Below, in pieces: positions 7,158-10,313 of a stretch of DNA of 10,313 bases. The position numbers were made by a program, and so were the translations under genes. The notes beneath the pieces are model-generated. The model worked only from the letters and a program-made list of their open reading frames with translations, made no database searches and was not told the origin of the DNA. Within the stretch, counting starts at the first letter, position 1; each line of letters starts with the position of its first letter. The DNA is taken from assembly GCA_902803305.1 (NCBI GenBank), contig CADCPL010000136.1:1-10313 (forward strand). Direction: 5' to 3'. This stretch comes from an uncultured Lachnospiraceae bacterium (GTDB taxonomy: Bacteria; Bacillota; Clostridia; Lachnospirales; Lachnospiraceae).

Positions 7158-9202
7158 GCTCTGTTACCTCCCCTTACATTCGCTTCGGGAAGTACACGTT
7201 GCACAACTCTTTCAAAATCGGCAATATTGATCGGCTTTGCTATAAAGCCGTCAAAACCTTCATTGATGAACATTTCTCTTGCACCTGAAACGGCATTTGC
7301 CGTGAGTGCGACAACGACCGCCTCTTTATGCGTATCGACAGCAACTGCCTTGATCTTCTTCATGGCCTCTACTCCGTCCATCTCGGGCATCATATGATCC
7401 ATGAACACGATATCATAATCATTGTCGCGATATTTCTGTATGGCCTCTTTTCCGCTTCCGGCCGTATCGATGATCATCTCATAATCATTAAAGAGCGAAG
7501 TGGCCACAACAAGGTTCATCGGCTCGTCGTCGACAATGAGCGCCTTCACGTCTTTGAATACGGGTCTTTCGGCGCTTTCATTTCCGTCCATATCCGTTGC
7601 ACTTCGTCCTTCGTTAAGTATCTTTATGATCGGATATGCATACAGGGGTTTGGGCAACAGCATTACACGGCTTCCTTCCGGCAGCTTGAATCCCTGATTG
7701 GCCGATACCGCTACCACAATGTCTTCCTTTGCCAGTTCCTCAAAATAACCCTTGTTTTCTTCGTACTCTTCCTGCCCCATGAACACATGACTTGCATTTA
7801 ACTTAGTCTTAAGCCGTTCCACCTCGTATACCGTCTCGGCCGGATACAGCGGCACTTTGATACCGGTTGCCAGATTAGCGGCCATACTCCTGTGAAAATC
7901 ACGAAGCCTGGGAACTTTGTATTTATCGGGTCTGACGTGGAACAGGATACATCCGTCAAACGAATCGGTCAGTGCAAGGCATGGTTTGGGATCGACAACT
8001 TTTTGCGGGATCGTGACCCTTACCGTCGTTCCGACCCCGTTTTCGCTTTCGATCTTGACGAAGCCGCCCATCCTGTGTGCAAACCCGTGGACAATAAAGA
8101 GCCCCAGTCCGATACCGCCCGAACTTCGATTTCTCTTTCTATTTGCCTGATACATTCCTTCCTTTATTGCATGAATCGCTTGCCTGCTCATTCCTTTTCC
8201 GGTGTCCGTCATTTCTATGCAAAGGTTTACTCCGTAATCCGCAGGTTCCGAATACATCTTTACATATACACCGCCGACTCTCGTAAACTTGATCGCATTA
8301 TCGAGAAGATGTCTGAATATCTTGTGGAGTTTTTTGATATCGCCTCTGAGCATGGCCGGTGTCTGCGGGTTCAGATCAACAACAAGCTCAAGATCCCTTG
8401 CATTATCGCTCTGTCGAAATCCCGTAACAACATCATTGATGAGCGATGTACACATATAGTTATCTTCTTCCGGAAATACTTTCTGTCTCTTACACTCGGT
8501 ATAGTCCTGGATATCCTCGACCTGATATGCCAGCCTTATCCCGGCTTTCTTTATCGCTGCGGCCTCACTGCCCGCGCCCTTCTTGATCAGAAGATCCGAC
8601 ATACCGCTTATGACATTGATGGGCGTTCTGAACTCATGGGATATGTTGGAAAGGAAATCCTCCATGCTCGCATCATTCGCTTTGACACGTTCATCCCTTA
8701 TCTTCATCTCTTCCGCTTCATCCACCCTGTCATTGATCGATCTCGTACAGGTGAAATAAATAAACAGGACTATCGCCACATGAAGCAGGAGTCTTGATAC
8801 ATTCTGCCGGTCAAATACCACCTGCTGTCCTCCGGGGATGTTGATCAGATGGTTAAACAAAATGGCAAAATACTCTGCCAGAAGGATATTCATCATATAT
8901 ATGCGATCAAACAGCGAGTAGGTTGTCATTACAAGACAGACGGTAAGAGCGATATCAAACAGGCTGCTCTTGTGGATCCCGTGATAGAACACCATCAAAG
9001 CCGCTACCGTAATATAAAAGACCTGGCGCATATCCCGGTCCAGGCGGTCTGTGGTATTGACGATCCAGATCATAACAACACCGATGAGTGTTGTCACCGG
9101 AACCCAGTATTCCCATCCCATAAGGAAATTTTCCACTATCAGTCCCAGACCTGCGATAGTTGTGATGAACGCTATGAATTTTTCGTTGTTTTTCTGATTC
9201 AT
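7154..9202 (-). CDS. Membrane hybrid histidine kinase with degenerate and canonical receivers
   Basis: A 682-aa kinase. Six hydrophobic segments fill residues about 10-152 with no sizeable extracellular domain, so the input is likely membrane-embedded or cytoplasmic. HisKA carries His189 (NISHEFRTPINVISG). The HATPase_c domain has HLLDNAIKFT (298-307), in which the usual first Asn of the N box is His298 while Asn302 is kept, then DTGKGM (333-338) and GGIGLGL (362-368); the usual F box is not evident. Residues about 405-530 look like a pseudo-receiver: the LLPKP motif (515-519) is kept but no phosphoacceptor Asp follows the third strand (HVFMGQ). Residues about 552-670 are a normal REC with Asp558/Asp559, Asp602 (FMDHMMP), Thr634 and Lys656. 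There is no Hpt of its own, so relay through the neighbouring kinase's Hpt is possible. I chose Met at 9202: the frame extends to 9244, but that lies upstream of the expected transcription start and has no ribosome binding site, whereas GAAGGG lies 6 bases before 9202. Confidence 0.92.
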   Translation of the reverse strand: MNQKNNEKFIAFITTIAGLGLIVENFLMGWEYWVPVTTLIGVVMIWIVNTTDRLDRDMRQVFYITVAALMVFYHGIHKSSLFDIALTVCLVMTTYSLFDRIYMMNILLAEYFAILFNHLINIPGGQQVVFDRQNVSRLLLHVAIVLFIYFTCTRSINDRVDEAEEMKIRDERVKANDASMEDFLSNISHEFRTPINVISGMSDLLIKKGAGSEAAAIKKAGIRLAYQVEDIQDYTECKRQKVFPEEDNYMCTSLINDVVTGFRQSDNARDLELVVDLNPQTPAMLRGDIKKLHKIFRHLLDNAIKFTRVGGVYVKMYSEPADYGVNLCIEMTDTGKGMSRQAIHAIKEGMYQANRKRNRSSGGIGLGLFIVHGFAHRMGGFVKIESENGVGTTVRVTIPQKVVDPKPCLALTDSFDGCILFHVRPDKYKVPRLRDFHRSMAANLATGIKVPLYPAETVYEVERLKTKLNASHVFMGQEEYEENKGYFEELAKEDIVVAVSANQGFKLPEGSRVMLLPKPLYAYPIIKILNEGRSATDMDGNESAERPVFKDVKALIVDDEPMNLVVATSLFNDYEMIIDTAGSGKEAIQKYRDNDYDIVFMDHMMPEMDGVEAMKKIKAVAVDTHKEAVVVALTANAVSGAREMFINEGFDGFIAKPINIADFERVVQRVLPEANVRGGNRA

Positions 9203-9234
9203 CAATAACCCTTCCCGAATAAAGTGATTATAAA

Positions 9235-9263
9235 ATTTTACCATAGGAACCGGCGTTTTTCAA
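9235..9263 (-). promoter_or_regulatory. Sigma-A-type promoter of the signalling operon
   Basis: Read on the minus strand, TTGAAA (9263-9258) and TAAAAT (9240-9235) are separated by exactly 17 bases. Each matches the housekeeping consensus in 5 of 6 positions. A further TATAAT (9232-9227) lies just downstream but has no -35 box at a suitable distance. The expected transcription start is about 9228, giving a leader of roughly 26 bases before the kinase ATG at 9202. No other promoter this good was seen in the short gaps of the operon, so this probably drives all seven genes. Confidence 0.65.
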
Positions 9264-9280
9264 CGAAACCGACGGCCTGA

Positions 9281-9288
9281 AACCGGTT
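9281..9288. repeat. AACCGGTT palindrome upstream of the operon promoter, with an AACCGG half-copy in the spacer
   Basis: A perfect 8-base palindrome AACCGGTT lies roughly 53-60 bases upstream of the predicted start of transcription. A second AACCGG at 9248-9253 lies in the promoter spacer, 33 bases away, which is close to three helical turns. It could be an operator pair, but short motifs like this also occur by chance, so this is only a candidate site. Confidence 0.25.
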
Positions 9289-9361
9289 ATGCAAAATCTG
9301 ATACCCCGATTATCAAAAAACGAGTGGTATCCATCCCCAAAATGCAATAAACTGATTTTTC

Positions 9362-9662
9362 ATGAGCAGCAAAAGATCGATAACAATAGATGAAAATACG
9401 CCGCTTCTCATACTGGCGGGGCCGATGTTCCTCGAACTCTTCCTAAATACGATGCTCAACAATGTGGATACTCTCATGTTGAGCCACTTTGACGAGTATG
9501 CGGTCGGAGCAGATGCGTCCGTATTCCATGATCTATATATACATTGTCGGCGTCGCAGGGGTCTATGCCGGAACAGCTGTTGATGAGTTGATCAGGGGAC
9601 TGATCGTCATGTATTACTGGTACAGGAAAAAGTGGCTCGGAAAATCGGTTATCGAAAGGTAA
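9362..9662 (+). pseudogene. MATE-family efflux transporter remnant with large internal deletion
   Basis: The first 50 codons (9362-9511) read like a MATE-family N-terminus: a short polar start, then LLILAGPMFLELFLNTMLNN and VDTLMLSHFDEYAVGA, which fits the usual first transmembrane helix with the N/D-rich turn. The frame then changes. From 9513 to 9662, one base out of phase, it reads as a typical MATE C-terminus: VAGVYAGTAVDELIRGLIVM followed by a basic tail KKWLGKSVIER and a stop. A complete MATE protein has around 450 residues, so roughly 350 central residues are missing. The N-terminal frame runs on to a stop at about 9583 through unrelated sequence. I see no ribosome binding site ahead of the ATG, so expression is probably lost too. 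This looks like deletion decay, not a small functional gene. The family call rests on remembered end motifs. Confidence 0.72.
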
Positions 9663-9691
9663 CAACAAATAAATTAAGTTTTTTCCGCTAC

Positions 9692-9718
9692 CCGCAAAAA
9701 TCCTGTTGCCATTTGCGG
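9692..9718. promoter_or_regulatory. Inverted repeat CCGCAAA-N13-TTTGCGG around the -35 box
   Basis: Perfect 7-base arms (9692-9698 and 9712-9718) flank 13 bases. The -35 hexamer TTGCCA (9706-9711) lies in the spacer, directly against the right arm. A dimeric regulator bound here would cover the -35 box, so repression is a natural guess. With no U-tract behind it and a 13-base loop, it is not a convincing terminator for the remnant gene upstream. Confidence 0.4.
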
Positions 9719-9734
9719 CTTCTGAAGTTATGAT
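9706..9734 (+). promoter_or_regulatory. Sigma-A-type promoter of the L,D-transpeptidase gene
   Basis: TTGCCA (9706-9711), a 17-base spacer and TATGAT (9729-9734) each match consensus in 5 of 6 positions. Transcription should start near 9741, leaving a leader of about 63 bases before the ATG at 9804. This leader contains a GC-rich hairpin. Confidence 0.65.
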
Positions 9735-9771
9735 TACATGGTGACAAATCCAAGACATGGTTGATTCGGGA

Positions 9772-9790
9772 TCCCGGCCCGATTCCGGGA
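9772..9790 (+). promoter_or_regulatory. Leader hairpin ahead of the L,D-transpeptidase ribosome binding site
   Basis: TCCCGG (9772-9777) can pair with CCGGGA (9785-9790) around a 7-base loop, four bases upstream of the GGAG ribosome binding site (9794-9797). An alternative, mutually exclusive pairing is the 10-base palindrome CGGGATCCCG at 9767-9776. The hairpin has no U-tract. It may stabilise the transcript or tune ribosome access. Confidence 0.4.
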
Positions 9791-9803
9791 AGCGGAGAAT
9801 ATT

Positions 9804-10313
9804 ATGAAAAAAACATTTAAACTTTGTGCGGCAGTTATGGCTGCTGTAGCTACTATAACTCTTCTGCCGTCTGATGTTTTCGCATTTGACGAGGCGATGG
9901 CACCTGCGGCTGCTATCGCAGAAACAGCTGTCGGAGAAACTCCCGTCGGAGGTCCGACATACGTTGACGTGAGTATCGATAATCAGGTTCTCACCTACTT
10001 CGTTAACGGTGTACCCGTTCTCATGACCCCCTGTGTGACCGGAGGTCCGGGACACAGCACTCCCCGCGGGTTCTTCCAGATCAACAGCTGTATCCCCGGC
10101 AAATACCTGACCGGTCCTACATGGCACGTATGGGTTAACAGATGGATGCGCTTTGCCGGAAACTGCGGTATCCACGACGCATCATGGCGCAAGAGCTTCG
10201 GCGGCGACATATACATGCACAACGGATCTCACGGCTGCGTCAACATACCTTCCGATCAGGCTCTGCAGCTTTACAGCATGGTCGGCGTCGGAACCCCGGT
10301 TATCGTTCACTGA
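9804..10313 (+). CDS. Secreted L,D-transpeptidase (YkuD domain)
   Basis: A complete 169-aa protein ending in TGA at the last base of the window. Residues 1-27 form a clear signal peptide: a basic start (MKKTFK), a hydrophobic core, and probable cleavage after DVFA. An Ala/Glu/Pro-rich linker follows (about 28-50), then a YkuD catalytic domain (about 52-169). This opens with YVDVSIDNQVLTYFVNG, continues with the TPRGFF segment, and reaches the active site IHDASW...SHGCVNIP, with His124, His143 and nucleophile Cys145. These enzymes form 3-3 cross-links or attach proteins to peptidoglycan outside the cell, using a tetrapeptide stem donor. It has no peptidoglycan-binding or SH3 module, so it is a minimal form. 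There are four other cysteines (8 in the signal peptide; 77, 96 and 121 in the mature part), which is rather many for an exported protein. GGAG six bases before the ATG supports the start. It has its own promoter and seems independent of the signalling operon. Confidence 0.93.
   Translation: MKKTFKLCAAVMAAVATITLLPSDVFAFDEAMAPAAAIAETAVGETPVGGPTYVDVSIDNQVLTYFVNGVPVLMTPCVTGGPGHSTPRGFFQINSCIPGKYLTGPTWHVWVNRWMRFAGNCGIHDASWRKSFGGDIYMHNGSHGCVNIPSDQALQLYSMVGVGTPVIVH

Larger units (their letters stand above)
1..9263 (-). other. Seven-gene signalling and transport operon
   Basis: Seven minus-strand genes follow one another with 4-base (ATGA) and 1-base (TAATG) overlaps or gaps of 3, 26, 28 and 28 bases. 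No terminator-like hairpin with a U-tract was seen between them. The content is two hybrid kinases, a 72-aa protein, a FIST-like protein, an amino-acid symporter and two receiver proteins. Cotranscription is inferred from spacing and orientation. The operon's downstream end lies outside the window. Confidence 0.75.

Noticed and set aside
7892..8797. 301-codon open frame on the plus strand
   Set aside because: Antisense shadow of the 682-aa kinase. The coding signal (HisKA and HATPase motifs) is entirely on the minus strand.
9203..9244. Longer N-terminus for the first kinase (start at 9244)
   Set aside because: It starts upstream of the predicted transcription start and has no ribosome binding site.
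9663..9720. Rho-independent terminator after the MATE remnant
   Set aside because: The run of T (near 9679-9684) comes before the inverted repeat, not after it, and the repeat has a 13-base loop. The order is wrong for a terminator in the plus direction.
9474..10175. 233-codon minus-strand open frame across the MATE remnant and the transpeptidase gene
   Set aside because: It covers two unrelated plus-strand genes and their intergenic region and has no domain resemblance. The plus-strand signal peptide and SHGC active site are decisive.
1..10313. CRISPR array, tRNA or rRNA genes, insertion sequence or integrase
   Set aside because: No regularly spaced repeats, no tRNA- or rRNA-like sequence and no transposase or recombinase motif was seen. 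Gene-free stretches are all under 160 bases.

Overview
The window looks like a chromosomal stretch from a Lachnospiraceae-type anaerobic Firmicute (Butyrivibrio, Pseudobutyrivibrio or a relative). The reasons are near-balanced base composition, strong AGGAGG-like ribosome binding sites, tightly packed signalling genes, and large hybrid histidine kinases of the kind these bacteria carry in numbers. The assignment rests on protein style, not on a marker gene.

Layout. From about 9263 down to the left edge, everything lies on the minus strand and reads as one operon of seven genes. In transcription order: a promoter (9263-9235); a 682-aa six-TM hybrid histidine kinase with a degenerate and a normal receiver (9202-7154); a 1153-aa six-TM hybrid kinase with HisKA, HATPase, REC, a DegV (fatty-acid-binding) domain and an Hpt domain (7157-3696); a 72-aa unknown protein (3669-3451); a 321-aa FIST-like protein (3422-2457); an AGCS-family sodium:alanine symporter (2453-930); a 250-aa two-module response regulator (901-149); and the start of another receiver protein cut by the window edge (149-1). 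The two kinases overlap by 4 bases (ATGA) and the last two genes by 1 base (TAATG). Every other gap is 3 to 28 bases.

On the plus strand at the right are the gutted remnant of a MATE-family transporter gene (9362-9662), which keeps only its first ~50 and last ~49 codons in different frames, and a complete secreted L,D-transpeptidase gene (9804-10313) with a good promoter, an inverted repeat around its -35 box and a hairpin just ahead of its ribosome binding site.

How the genes may work together (inference). The operon joins two membrane-bound kinases, one Hpt, several receivers and two candidate small-molecule sensor modules (DegV for acyl chains, FIST-like for small ligands such as amino acids) to an amino-acid symporter. 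No DNA-binding output domain is visible in the window, so output may come from protein contacts or from the gene cut at the left edge. The most unusual element is the DegV domain inserted between the receiver and the Hpt of a hybrid kinase. That arrangement suggests ligand-gated phosphotransfer, and it deserves the closest look.
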